From an uncultured Eubacteriales bacterium (GTDB lineage Bacteria > Bacillota > Clostridia > TANB77 > CAG-508), in contig CAOJUE010000016.1 of assembly GCA_948443845.1 (NCBI GenBank), positions 1 to 42,191 of the forward strand: DNA of 42,191 nt, in the 5' to 3' direction. A program made the position numbers and the translations under genes. Positions 28,523-36,987 of the stretch are shown piece by piece. The notes under the pieces are model-generated. The model was not told the DNA's origin. It worked only from the letters and a program-made list of their open reading frames with translations, and did not search any database. Every line of letters begins with the position of its first letter. Position 1 is the stretch's first letter.

Positions 28523-29197
28523 ATGATGATTATCATGTTAGGTGCCCCAGGCACAGGAAAAGGAACGGTTGGGAATTTGCTTGCTGAAAAATTACAAATT
28601 CCACATATTTCGAGTGGCGAAATTTTTAGAAGTTATATAAACAGTGATGACGAAATTGGAAAAGAGGTAAAATCGTATGTTTCAGAAGGAAAATTGGTGC
28701 CAGATGAACTGACTATTCGAATTTTGGAAAAAAGATTGCAAGAGCCAGATACCCAAAAAGGTTGTATTTTGGACGGCTATCCAAGAACCGTTGTGCAAGC
28801 AGAAAGTTTGGATAACTTATTAAAAAAACAAAATCGCGCTGTGAAAGTTGCAGTTAATTTGAGTTTGTCAGATGATGAAATTGTGGATCGAATTACGAAA
28901 AGAAGAAGTTGCCCAAATGTAGAGTGCCGAGAAATTTACAATTTGGATTTTCGAAGACCAAAAGTTGAAAATGTTTGCGACAAATGCGGAAGTACGCTCA
29001 TTATTCGCGAAGATGACAATGAAACTACGGTTCGTAAACGTTTGGAAAATTATCATAATATTTCGGAAAATTTGATCGAGTTTTATCAACATAAAGATAT
29101 TTTGTATACCGTAAAATTAAACAATGAATCAAATAAAGTGTCAAGTGATATTGCAAAGGAAATTGAAGAATACTTAGGAAAGATAAGGGAGAAATAA
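28523..29197 (+). CDS. adk: Adenylate kinase
   Basis: 224 residues. Interconverts ATP+AMP and two ADP. The P-loop GAPGTGKGT is at residues 7-15; the AMP-binding part has ISSGEIFRSYI; GCILDGYPRTVVQAE follows. The LID has a zinc-type knuckle (SCPNVECREIYN and CDKCGSTL), as in Gram-positive adenylate kinases. Then TVRKRLENYH. Slightly longer than the usual ~215. It starts after AAAGGAG, with a DUF4116 gene following 3 bases after its stop region, probably as a two-gene operon. Confidence 0.95.
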   Translation: MMIIMLGAPGTGKGTVGNLLAEKLQIPHISSGEIFRSYINSDDEIGKEVKSYVSEGKLVPDELTIRILEKRLQEPDTQKGCILDGYPRTVVQAESLDNLLKKQNRAVKVAVNLSLSDDEIVDRITKRRSCPNVECREIYNLDFRRPKVENVCDKCGSTLIIREDDNETTVRKRLENYHNISENLIEFYQHKDILYTVKLNNESNKVSSDIAKEIEEYLGKIREK

Positions 29198-29200
29198 AAA

Positions 29201-29728
29201 ATGCCAAGACCGCAAGATGTTGTTGAGATGGAAAATCATGCTGAAAATCGAGAATACGTTTTAGAGCAGGTTGCTAAAAAAGGAAGTTTACTGGAGTTTG
29301 CATGTGATGAACTAAAAAATGATAAGGAAGTTGTTTTAGAAGCAATTAAAAATAATCCAGAGGCTTTAGAATTTGCAAGTGATGCATTAAAAATGGACCG
29401 AGAAGTGGTATTTGAATCGGTTAAATCAGTGGGGTGGACATATTGTTATGCCAAGGAAAATTTGCTAGAAGATAGAGAATTGCTGATGGCAGGTTTGAAA
29501 TGCACAGGGCAGATTTTGTATTTTGCAAGTCCCGTTATGCGAGATGATAAAGAAGTTGTGCTAGAAGCAGTGAAGAATAAGGGAATTATTGTGAAATATG
29601 CTAGTAGTCGCTTGAAAAATGATTTAGAAATCGGAAGGACTGCGATGACGCAAAATAAAAAATGTTATGAATTTTTAAGTGAAGAATTAAAGCAACATGA
29701 GAAAATTTTAGAAATTTTAAATGGATAG
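29201..29728 (+). CDS. DUF4116 repeat protein
   Basis: 175 residues made of four or five repeats of about 24-26 residues, with patterns such as LKNDKEVVLEAIKNNPEALE followed by FAS, MDREVVFESVKSVGWTY, and DDKEVVLEAVKNKGIIVKYA. DUF4116 repeats are helical and probably bind proteins; their role is not established. The gene starts 3 bases after adk and appears to be co-transcribed with it. No signal peptide or membrane segment. Confidence 0.85.
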   Translation: MPRPQDVVEMENHAENREYVLEQVAKKGSLLEFACDELKNDKEVVLEAIKNNPEALEFASDALKMDREVVFESVKSVGWTYCYAKENLLEDRELLMAGLKCTGQILYFASPVMRDDKEVVLEAVKNKGIIVKYASSRLKNDLEIGRTAMTQNKKCYEFLSEELKQHEKILEILNG

Positions 29729-29730
29729 CA

Positions 29731-29756
29731 AAAACTCCAACGCTGGTTGGAGTTTT
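29731..29756. terminator. Bidirectional terminator
   Basis: Perfect 11-bp stem AAAACTCCAAC / GTTGGAGTTTT between the convergent DUF4116 gene and rdgB. Confidence 0.9.
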
Positions 29757-30318
29757 ATAAATATTTTTTGATTTTTTCTAATGCTTTTTTTCGTGTACTG
29801 ATTTTTAATTTTTCTTCAAATGTCAATTCAGCCAAGGTTTTTCCGTTTTCGAGTTCGAAGATTTCATCAAATCCAAAGCCATTTTCGCCACGAGGAGAAT
29901 CGGCGATGTAGCCTGAGAGCACTTCGGTTTCGGCAATAACCGTATCGTTAATAGCAATGGCAATGGCTGTGATGAAATTAACTTTTCGATCGATTTTGTC
30001 AAAATCTTTTAATTTATCGATTAAGGCAAAATTGCGTTCACGGTCGGTTCCTTTAAACCAACGTTTGGTGCGCACACCAGGAAAATTATTTAAAACGGGA
30101 ATACAAATGCCAGAATCATCAGCAATGCAGATTTCATTTAGGTTTTGATGATAAAATTTGGCTTTTAAAATGGCGTTTTCTTCGAATGTTTCACCATTTT
30201 CTTCGGGTTCGATAAAATATTCGAAATCATTTAAAGAAAGAATTCGATGGTCTGAAAAAAGTTCTTTAATCATAGCAAGCTTTCCGTCATTATGTGTTGC
30301 AATTATGATTTTTTTCAT
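29755..30318 (-). CDS. rdgB: XTP/dITP pyrophosphatase (Ham1/RdgB)
   Basis: 187 residues. Cleans the nucleotide pool by hydrolysing dITP and XTP to monophosphates. The N terminus MKKIIIATHNDGKL is the family start (T-x-N-x-x-K). Other motifs: EENGETFEENAILKAKFYHQ, ADDSGICIPVLNNFPGVRTK and SPRGENGFGFDEIF, matching the conserved DDSGL, PGV and GFGYDPiF segments. The start ATG at 30318 lies after GGAGGTACTACA; upstream in-frame codons are not conserved. It shares a terminator with the adk operon. Confidence 0.94.
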   Translation of the reverse strand: MKKIIIATHNDGKLAMIKELFSDHRILSLNDFEYFIEPEENGETFEENAILKAKFYHQNLNEICIADDSGICIPVLNNFPGVRTKRWFKGTDRERNFALIDKLKDFDKIDRKVNFITAIAIAINDTVIAETEVLSGYIADSPRGENGFGFDEIFELENGKTLAELTFEEKLKISTRKKALEKIKKYL

Positions 30319-30402
30319 TGTAGTACCTCCATTTTTAGATATTATATAGAATATTTTGAAAAAACGCAAGAGAAGATGAAACAAAAAAAATAAATTTTAT
30401 AG

Positions 30403-30441
30403 AAAAAAGCACTCTGCCAATTCATGGTAGAATGCTTTTTT
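30403..30441 (-). terminator. Terminator of the unknown gene 30455-30901
   Basis: Imperfect 16-bp stem (AAAAAGCA..CTGCCA / TGGTAGA..TGCTTTTT) with a T run on the minus strand. Confidence 0.75.
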
Positions 30442-30454
30442 GTGAGATTTGTTG

Positions 30455-30901
30455 CTATTTTACTTGAACGTAGATATCAACAAAATCTGGCTCAATGAAA
30501 ATCTTTTCTTCTTGAGTTAAGAAAAACTCAATCGTATGAGTGGAATAATTAATCTCAGAATCTTTTCCTTCGATATCGGTCATAAGCCAAGTGCCTGTTC
30601 CATTTTCTCGAGTGAAAAAATCAATATCATAAAGATTGATGACATTTTCACCATGAACGAAATCGTGGACTTCGGAAATCCGAATGATGCAATTGGCGCC
30701 TACATCAGTAGGAGATACTCGAGCAACTTTTGAAAAGCCGTTTTCTAGTATATAATTCATAGCCATTTTGATGAGGTCTCCAAAGTAAGGAAAGTAAAAT
30801 TCATTTCCATCCGCATCTAACATTTTCCCATCCTCAAGCCATTCGGCAGAGTCAAAGAGCCCTAATTGCCGAAGCAATTTTTCTTGTTCAATTGTTAGCA
30901 T
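30455..30901 (-). CDS. Hypothetical protein; the one gene with a CGG read in frame
   Basis: 148 residues, with no signal peptide and no recognised domain. It starts MLTIEQEKLLRQLGLFD and contains FYFPYFGDLIKMAMNYILEN and HDFVHGENVINLYDIDFFTR. At 30682-30680 it has an in-frame CGG (in ANCIIRISEVHD) and the frame simply continues to a normal stop. A shift there would stop after about 34 foreign residues, so the zero frame is right. It is therefore the exception to the pattern seen in nine other genes. The start follows AAAGGAGA. Confidence 0.7.
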   Translation of the reverse strand: MLTIEQEKLLRQLGLFDSAEWLEDGKMLDADGNEFYFPYFGDLIKMAMNYILENGFSKVARVSPTDVGANCIIRISEVHDFVHGENVINLYDIDFFTRENGTGTWLMTDIEGKDSEINYSTHTIEFFLTQEEKIFIEPDFVDIYVQVK

Positions 30902-31000
30902 AAAATCTCCTTTCTAAAACAGATTTTAGAATTTAGGTTATAAAGAAACATATCTATTATAATACAAATTAACAGAATAATCAAGTATTTAACATAAATA

Positions 31001-31030
31001 AAAAGACATATTTGAAAAAATATGCCTTTT
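31001..31030 (-). terminator. Terminator of the purE-purC-purN operon
   Basis: Stem around AAAAGACATATT / AATATGCCTTTT with T run on the minus strand, next to the purN stop codon. Confidence 0.7.
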
Positions 31031-31599
31031 CAATAGGATTGACTTAAATCTCGAATGACCTTAATTAACTGAATTTTTTCTGCTGACTTGACTTTTTCTG
31101 CCACATCATCAGCCGTATCTGTTTCCAAAACTTCGATTTTGGTTTGACTGATGATATTTCCTTCATCATATTGATTATTGACGAAATGGACGGTTGCGCC
31201 ACTAATTTTTTCTCCAGCCTTTACAACCGCTTCATGCACTTTCATACCATACATACCTTTTCCACAAAATTTCGGAATTAGGGAAGGGTGTGTGTTAATA
31301 ATGGTATAGTTTTCGACCAATTTTGGACCGATTTTTTTCAAATATCCAGCCAAAACGATTAAATCAATTTCATATTGGTTTAATAATGTTTCTAATTCCA
31401 AATCAATCTCATCTGCTTTTTTATTTTGAATGACATAAGTATCAATTCCAGCGTTTTTAGCGCGTTCCAAGGCATAGGCGCTACTTGAATTGGATATAAC
31501 TAGATTGATTTGGCAATTCAATTCTTTTTTTTCAATCGCATCAATGATGGCTTGAAGGGTTGTGCCACCACCAGATGCAAAAACGGCTAAATGATACAT
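31030..31599 (-). CDS. purN: Phosphoribosylglycinamide formyltransferase
   Basis: 189 residues. Transfers formyl from 10-formyl-THF to GAR. Starts YHLAVFASGGGTTLQAIIDA (the usual 'vLaSGnGSNlqaii'), then VISNSSSAYALERAKNAG. The catalytic region has IDLIVLAGYLKKIGPKLV, the active-site NTHPSLIPKFCGKGMYG, and GATVHFVNNQYDEGNII with the catalytic Asp. The start at 31599 is supported by GAGGAG seven bases upstream, inside the end of purC; it overlaps the ribosome-site region of that gene and is probably translationally coupled. Confidence 0.95.
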   Translation of the reverse strand: MYHLAVFASGGGTTLQAIIDAIEKKELNCQINLVISNSSSAYALERAKNAGIDTYVIQNKKADEIDLELETLLNQYEIDLIVLAGYLKKIGPKLVENYTIINTHPSLIPKFCGKGMYGMKVHEAVVKAGEKISGATVHFVNNQYDEGNIISQTKIEVLETDTADDVAEKVKSAEKIQLIKVIRDLSQSY

Positions 31600-31603
31600 G
31601 GTC

Positions 31604-32464
31604 TTACTCCTCAAATTTTTTTCCTGTGATTAATTGGAAGGCGTCTTTATATTTGTTGACTGTTGTTTTAATGACATCTGCTGGAATTGGTGTGCCACTT
31701 TCTGGGTCATAGCCAGAAGATTTAATCCAATCACGCAAATATTGTTTATCAAAACTTTTTTGAGAACGTCCCACTTCATAATCGGAAGCAGGCCAGAAAC
31801 GACTAGAATCAGGAGTTAGGACTTCGTCTCCAAGAACAAGCTCGCCATTTTCATCTAATCCAAATTCAAATTTGGTATCAGCGATTATGACACCTTTGCT
31901 AGCAGCGTATTCAGCGCATTTATTGTAAATTTGAAGTGTTTTATCACGTAATTTTGTTGCTAATTCAAGACCTAACATTTCTACGACTCTTTCAAAAGAG
32001 ATATTTTCATCATGGTCTCCGATTTCGGCTTTGGTGGAAGGTGTGAAAATGGCTTCTGGTAATTTTTGCGATTCTTGCAAACCGTCTGGCAAAGTAATTC
32101 CACATACAGTTCCGTTTTCCTTGTAACTTTTCCAGCCAGAACCTGTAATATAGCCTCTTACGATGCATTCAACAGGAAGCACTTTTAATTTTTTGACAAG
32201 CATGGAACGTCCCTCGAATTCTGGTTTTTGGAATTCTTCGGGAAAATCTTTGCTGTTGGTTGAAATAATATGATTTGGTATAATATCTTTTACGAAATCA
32301 AACCAGAATTCAGAGATTTGGTTTAGGATTTTTCCTTTGTTTGGAATGGGAGATGGAAGAATATAGTCGAAGGCGGAAATTCGGTCAGATACGACTAATA
32401 ATAATTTATCTCCATCAATTTCATAAATTTCGCGGACTTTTCCGCTGCTTAATTTTTTGATCAT
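31604..32464 (-). CDS. purC: SAICAR synthetase
   Basis: 286 residues, in the longer range of the family. Joins CAIR and aspartate to give SAICAR. The N terminus (SSGKVREIYEIDGDKLLLVV and SDRISAFDYILPSPIPNKG) is typical, as are VECIVRGYITGSGWKSY, GDHDENISFE and KFEFGLDENGELVLGDEVLT, with the metal-binding DSSRFWPASDYEVG. It lies 29 bases after the purE stop when purE is read with the frameshift. Start ATG after GAAAGGAAT. No in-frame CGG. Confidence 0.96.
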   Translation of the reverse strand: MIKKLSSGKVREIYEIDGDKLLLVVSDRISAFDYILPSPIPNKGKILNQISEFWFDFVKDIIPNHIISTNSKDFPEEFQKPEFEGRSMLVKKLKVLPVECIVRGYITGSGWKSYKENGTVCGITLPDGLQESQKLPEAIFTPSTKAEIGDHDENISFERVVEMLGLELATKLRDKTLQIYNKCAEYAASKGVIIADTKFEFGLDENGELVLGDEVLTPDSSRFWPASDYEVGRSQKSFDKQYLRDWIKSSGYDPESGTPIPADVIKTTVNKYKDAFQLITGKKFEE

Positions 32465-32493
32465 TGTTTTTAATTCCTTTCTTTGGATAAATT

Positions 32494-33013
32494 TTACATA
32501 TTTTTCATGTATTCTTCATATCCGTATAGCTTGTAATTTTTCGTCTTTGGCTAAAACGGCGTCTTTGAGAGAGGCTTTGAAGTCGATGATTTTTTGTTGA
32601 ATCGTTTTGTCAGAAGTTCCTAAGATAGTTGTGGCTAAAATGGCAGCGTTTTTGGCTCCGTTGATAGCAACTGTGGCAACAGGAATTCCAGAAGGCATTT
32701 GAACAATTGAGTAAAGCGAATCGACTCCGCTCAACGTTTTGGTATGAATTGGAACGCCAATGACTGGAACAGGAACTAAAGCAGCGATAACGCCCGGTAA
32801 ATGAGCCGCTCCTCCAGCACCTCCAATAATAACTTTTACGTTACGTTTTTTTAAATCTTCTGCATATTCAAGTGCTTTTTCAGGGGTTCTGTGAACAGAA
32901 AGAATTTTTATTTCATAAGAAATTCCCATATCACTTAAAAATTTGGCAGCGTCTTTCATGATGGGTAAGTCTGAATCACTTCCCATAATAATGGCAACAT
33001 CAATGTTTTCCAT
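32494..33013 (-). CDS. purE: N5-CAIR mutase; C terminus needs +1 shift at CGG 32524
   Basis: 172 residues when read through the shift. Converts N5-CAIR to CAIR. Motifs are IIMGSDSDLPIMKDAA, SVHRTPEKALEYA, GGAGGAAHLPGVIAALVPVP, VIGVPIHTKTLSGVDSLYSI and QMPSGIPVATVAINGAKNAA. After KLQAI an in-frame CGG (32524-32522) would give only Arg-Ile and a stop; skipping the C gives GYEEYMKNM and a stop at 32496-32494. From memory, Firmicutes PurE proteins often end in GYEEYL-like residues, so the shifted ending is the natural one. The start follows AAGGAGGA. First gene of purE-purC-purN. Confidence 0.92.
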
Positions 33014-33040
33014 ATTAAAATCCTCCTTATAATAAAGTAT

Positions 33041-33094
33041 GATGGCAAAGCCATCTATAATCATCGACACAAAATCAGAGATTTTGACGATGAT
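33041..33094 (-). promoter_or_regulatory. Two hairpins in the purE leader
   Basis: GATGGC-AAA-GCCATC (33041-33055) and the longer AATCATCG...CGATGATT stem (about 33059-33094, with an inner AAAATC/GATTTT pair) lie between the kinase stop codon and purE. No T run follows on the minus strand, so they do not look like simple terminators. They may be control elements for the purine operon. Confidence 0.45.
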
Positions 33095-34004
33095 TTATTT
33101 CTCAATTCTACTTCCAAGATGAGAAAGGACTTGGCGTGAAGTGTGGTTGGCTAACTCGAAAGTAGATTTGATAAATTCGGTATTAATTTGTGTAGTATAG
33201 GCATATTCTCGTAAAGTAGTGGAGAAAAAGGCATCTCCTGCGCCAGATGTGTCAATTGCTTGAACGATAATTTGTGGAGATAAATCTAAAATTTTTGGTG
33301 TTCCATTTTCTCTGAAAACAAAAATCGCGCCTTTTTTTCCTTTTGTGGAAACGAGTAAATCGAAATTGAATTTTTCAAAAAGTTCAATTTCTGTTTTTAC
33401 TTGCAATCTTTCAAAAAGAAGTTCTGTGACAGTATTATTGATTTGAACAAAGCTCGCAAGTTCTAAAAATTGGGATAAGTATTGTTTGGTAAAATGCTCA
33501 AAAAAGCGAATGTGACCAATATCTAAACAAATTTTTTTGTCAGCGGAGATGTTTTTGATGAATTTGAGGTTGACTGGCAAAAATCTGTCTAAAATAATGT
33601 ATAGCATTTTATCTTGTAGCTCTTCTGGTAGGGTAATGGGTAAATTGGGAGAAAAATTCATGGTGTAGTTTAGTGTGATTGGGTCGTACCAAGAGTGGAT
33701 AATGGAGTTGTCTTCCAGTTTTGCGTTGGGAATGATGATATTCATGATGTTGGTGGATTTTGGTTCAATAATGATGGAATCCACATTCGTGCCAGATTTT
33801 TTGAGAGAATCCAGTGCAATTTTGCCTTCTTTGTCATTTCCGAACAGAGCCAATGGCATAGCAGTTTTCGCCCATGAAAGAGAGGTTGTAAAGGTCATTC
33901 CAATTGCAACCACCACCGTCTTGTTTGATTAAATTTAGGTTTTCGTCATAAATATTATCTAAAATAATATCACCATGGGAAAGAAAGACTTTTTCTTTGG
34001 GCAT
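33095..34004 (-). CDS. PfkB-family sugar/nucleoside kinase; needs +1 shift at CGG 33842
   Basis: 302 residues when the C at 33842 is skipped. The N terminus has the family GGGCNWND (usually GGxxxN) and FMGENCYAIGSV. An in-frame CGG (33842-33840) then ends the frame with Arg-Lys-stop; skipping the C gives GNDKEGKIALDSLKKSGTNV, the family motif (G-x-VG-x-D-x-x-G). The C-terminal end has QAIDTSGAGDAFFSTTL, the catalytic DTxGAGD anion-hole motif. The start ATG at 34004 follows AAAGGAGG. The substrate cannot be told; purine nucleosides are possible given that purE follows. Confidence 0.88.
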
Positions 34005-34147
34005 TTTTTTCCTCCTTTTTTGAATAATAAAAGTATATCGCATTTTGTAAAATTTTGCAAGATTTTTTGAAAATTTTATAAAAGTGCTTTACTTTTTATG
34101 TAAATTATGATATCCTATTTCTGTTTTTATTATATTTTGAAAGGTAA

Positions 34148-35848
34148 ATGAAAATGGATATTGAAAATAACAATAAACAAAAGCAAGAATCAATGCAAAG
34201 ATTAAGTAAATATGCGAATGTGATTAACTTGGTTTTAACAGATTACAACCGAAAAAGTGCGGATGAAACGATGATGATTAAAAGTTTCCGAAAATCGGAC
34301 CTAGAATCTACCAATCGAAAAACGCATCCAGATAATCTAGAAAATATTGCAGGCTTTATGGCAGAAGGGATTGGCTTAAATGTTCCAGTAGTTCGATTAA
34401 TGGGGCGTTTTCACGATATTGGTCATACATTTATGGGACATAGTGGTGAATGGTGGCTTTCGGAAATTAAGAAAAATCTGGGTTTGGGTTATTATGTACA
34501 TAATAGTTTAGGGGTTAGAGATTTGCTTTATACGCACAATATTGTAGAAGAAATTCGAACAGCTTTGTATGATGTATATGGAGTAAATCCAAATCAAAAA
34601 GAGAAAGAAATTGAAAAAGTTTGTGAGGATTTATGGCTGATTTGGGATGGTATTAACTCGCATAATGGTGAACTTTCTGAGTCAACGTATCTACCAAATA
34701 GCGAGAAAACAAAAGAAGATTTTGAGCAAGAATTAATGGATTGCCATTGCATCGAAGGGTATGATAGAAAATTAGTTCCAGCAACGCCAGAAGCGGCGCT
34801 TATGAGATTATGTGATAAAATATCGTATATTCCTTATGATATGATTGATGGTCTAAGAGAAGGCATGATTGACCGATTAGACGAAGAATATATGGATATT
34901 TTGGTCCCAATTTTGACAAGTGATAAAAACATGAAAGCAGAAGATGCTGTGACTTTTATTAATAATGCTGTCACAAAACAAAAATACAATGCACTTGCCC
35001 ACAAACTACAACTGATTTTTGCCAAAGATGTTGCTAAGAATAGCACAAAGGAAAAAATTGCCATGTCAGAGAAAATGTCGGAACGTATGCACAAATTAAG
35101 AGACATTAATAATCGAAAGGTGGTTAATTTTGTTTTGATGAAAGAGGACCATGAAATTTATCCAAAAGCATTGGAAGAATTGATGGTTGAGTGTGCTGAA
35201 ATTATCAAACGTGAAAAAATCTTGTATCGACTAAATGGCGCAAATCAAGACAAAAACTTAAGCGAAGAATTAACAGAAAAATATCAAGATACGCCATATT
35301 TGGGATTTGTAAAATATATTGCTAGAACAACGAAAGCAGATTTTAAATGGACCAAAACGATGTTACAAAATGCAAAACAGCAAGCCATTAATGATGAAAT
35401 GGAAGAAGCACTACAAATTGGTAAAGGTAAAAAAACCGAAAAGAAAGTAAAAGGGCAAGAAAAACGAGAAAGAAGGATTAAAATTTATACCAAATTATTT
35501 CAAGAGCAAATAAAGGCAATGCAAGAAAAAGGCTATGCTTGTGAAGAAAAAGATTTTGAAAAAATGAAAGAATTTCAAAGAGAATGTATTTTGGAATCGT
35601 ATCCTTCTGCCTCAGAAGGGCTTTGCCTAGAATTTGCTACGAAATATTTAGCGAATTTAAGTGATACGGAATTTATGAATTTGCTACGAAATACGGGAAA
35701 AGTAAAGGATGAGCAATATAAAAGTTTAACGAGAAAATATAAAGAGATTGATTTGAAAAATGAATATATGACACATGGGCAATGGGACAAAATATCAGCA
35801 GAGCAAAGTGTGGCAACAGGTAAAGCAGTAAGCCACGTTATTGGTTAA
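34148..35848 (+). CDS. HD-domain phosphohydrolase, dGTPase-like
   Basis: 566 residues. Residues ~25-220 contain an HD domain: HPDNLENIAGFMAEGIGLNV, the RFHDIGHTFMGHSGE motif with the metal-binding HD and another His, then THNIVEEI. DKISYIPYDMIDGLRE near residue 225 fits deoxynucleotide triphosphohydrolases (dgt type). The rest is a long helical region, rich in Lys/Glu, without other motifs. It probably removes triphosphate from dGTP or a related nucleotide. ATG at 34148 with AAAGG 5 bases upstream; a second ATG two codons later is possible. No in-frame CGG. Confidence 0.82.
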   Translation: MKMDIENNNKQKQESMQRLSKYANVINLVLTDYNRKSADETMMIKSFRKSDLESTNRKTHPDNLENIAGFMAEGIGLNVPVVRLMGRFHDIGHTFMGHSGEWWLSEIKKNLGLGYYVHNSLGVRDLLYTHNIVEEIRTALYDVYGVNPNQKEKEIEKVCEDLWLIWDGINSHNGELSESTYLPNSEKTKEDFEQELMDCHCIEGYDRKLVPATPEAALMRLCDKISYIPYDMIDGLREGMIDRLDEEYMDILVPILTSDKNMKAEDAVTFINNAVTKQKYNALAHKLQLIFAKDVAKNSTKEKIAMSEKMSERMHKLRDINNRKVVNFVLMKEDHEIYPKALEELMVECAEIIKREKILYRLNGANQDKNLSEELTEKYQDTPYLGFVKYIARTTKADFKWTKTMLQNAKQQAINDEMEEALQIGKGKKTEKKVKGQEKRERRIKIYTKLFQEQIKAMQEKGYACEEKDFEKMKEFQRECILESYPSASEGLCLEFATKYLANLSDTEFMNLLRNTGKVKDEQYKSLTRKYKEIDLKNEYMTHGQWDKISAEQSVATGKAVSHVIG

Positions 35849-35858
35849 GAAACGTGCA

Positions 35859-35920
35859 ATAGGTTAGGCGGTGAGGAAAAGTCTGAATTTCGGAAAATTA
35901 ACCTATTGACTTTTTCCTCA
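35859..35920 (+). promoter_or_regulatory. Interlocked stems (possible pseudoknot) overlapping a promoter
   Basis: AATAGGTTA (35859-35867) pairs with TAACCTATT (35899-35907), and TGAGGAAAAGTC (35872-35883) pairs with GACTTTTTCCTCA (35908-35920). The order A-B-A'-B' gives an H-type pseudoknot. The promoter TTGACT (35906-35911)-17-TATAAT (35929-35934) overlaps its end. Confidence 0.55.
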
Positions 35921-35969
35921 AAAAAATATATAATTAAAATAGAAGATATACTTTCGAAAGGGGAATAGA

Positions 35970-36227
35970 ATGTTAGCAAAAGTTTGGAAAAAAGCATTGT
36001 TGGCCATTTGTATGATTGCTTGTATTTATAATGTCATGCACAAAATAGTTAGTCGAACCTCATTGGAATTTCAGTTGGAAAGTGTGAAAGATCAAAGTAG
36101 TATTATTGATATGCTAGATACTGCTCCTACCAATTCAAATAGCCAGAATTCTCTAGTAGAAAATAAGCATACGAGTACGGTAAAAAATGAAAATCAATCC
36201 AATAATGCGATTGTGGTTGTTTATTAA
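35970..36227 (+). CDS. Small single-pass membrane protein, unknown
   Basis: 85 residues. Residues 6-24 form a hydrophobic segment (KALLAICMIACIYNVMHK), suggesting a membrane anchor or uncleaved signal. The rest is polar, rich in Ser and Asn, and ends in a short hydrophobic tail (AIVVVY). The start follows AAAGGGGA. It has its own promoter. No family is recognised. Confidence 0.6.
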   Translation: MLAKVWKKALLAICMIACIYNVMHKIVSRTSLEFQLESVKDQSSIIDMLDTAPTNSNSQNSLVENKHTSTVKNENQSNNAIVVVY

Positions 36228-36232
36228 ATGAG

Positions 36233-36258
36233 AAAGGAAGAAAAATACTTCCTTTTTT
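36233..36258. terminator. Bidirectional terminator
   Basis: AAAGGAAG / CTTCCTTTTTT with a 7-nt loop, between convergent genes. Confidence 0.75.
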
Positions 36259-36261
36259 ATT

Positions 36262-36819
36262 TTAATCAAAAATCTTTTCAAACCATTTTTTGATATTTTG
36301 AAGCAATTCATCTAAATTATAATCGCTTCGCTCTCGATAATATTTTAACAATTCGGCAATCACACCATTGACAAAAAAACAAACATCTAGTTCTAGGTAG
36401 GAATTTTGGGAAAAAGTAATATTTTTTAAGGCAGAAGAAATTTTCTTGATTGCCATTTTTTGTAATTTTTCTAGAAAGAAAAGCGTATCATTGGAGGATA
36501 AAAGCATTTTGTAAATTGCTTCGTTTTTCTTTAAACATACAATAATTTCGTCAAAATAATGTAAAATATCTTGCTTGCTATACAAAATTTTGTCATCACA
36601 AGTGAGTAATTCAATTGTTTCTAATTCGTAATCTTTGGCAACTTCGTAAATATCATCATAATGTGTATAAAATGTGCTTCTTGTAATATCGGCACGTTTG
36701 ACCAGTTCGGTGACTGTTATTTTATTTAATTCTTTTTTTTCTTGCATTAATTCGGCAAAAGTGGTTTTGATTAAGTTTCTTGTCTTTTTAGAAGACGAAT
36801 TGAGACCTTGGACTTTCAT
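36262..36819 (-). CDS. TetR/AcrR-family transcriptional regulator
   Basis: 185 residues. N-terminal helix-turn-helix: NLIKTTFAELMQEKKELNKI then TVTELVKRADITRSTFYTHY, which fits the TetR signature, with DIYEVAKDYE after it. The rest is helical, the usual ligand-binding and dimer part, which differs between family members. The start follows AAGGAG. It is convergent to the small membrane protein and divergent from the coiled-coil protein at 36988, so it might control the latter. Ligand unknown. Confidence 0.88.
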   Translation of the reverse strand: MKVQGLNSSSKKTRNLIKTTFAELMQEKKELNKITVTELVKRADITRSTFYTHYDDIYEVAKDYELETIELLTCDDKILYSKQDILHYFDEIIVCLKKNEAIYKMLLSSNDTLFFLEKLQKMAIKKISSALKNITFSQNSYLELDVCFFVNGVIAELLKYYRERSDYNLDELLQNIKKWFEKIFD

Positions 36820-36934
36820 ATTTTGAATTCTCCTTTTTTTACACTATACCATAAATTAAAAAAAAAAGAAATAGGAAAAAGAGAAAAAACAAATGTCGAA
36901 AAAGGTCGAACAAAAAAAGAAATTTTTGTTGCAG

Positions 36935-36963
36935 TTTGAGAAAAAGTGTGGTAAAATAAGCTA
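36935..36963 (+). promoter_or_regulatory. Promoter of the coiled-coil gene
   Basis: TTGCAG, 17-bp spacer, TAAAAT; followed by AAAGGAGG before the start codon at 36988. Confidence 0.6.
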
Positions 36964-36987
36964 AATTTAAAAGAAAGGAGGATAGGT

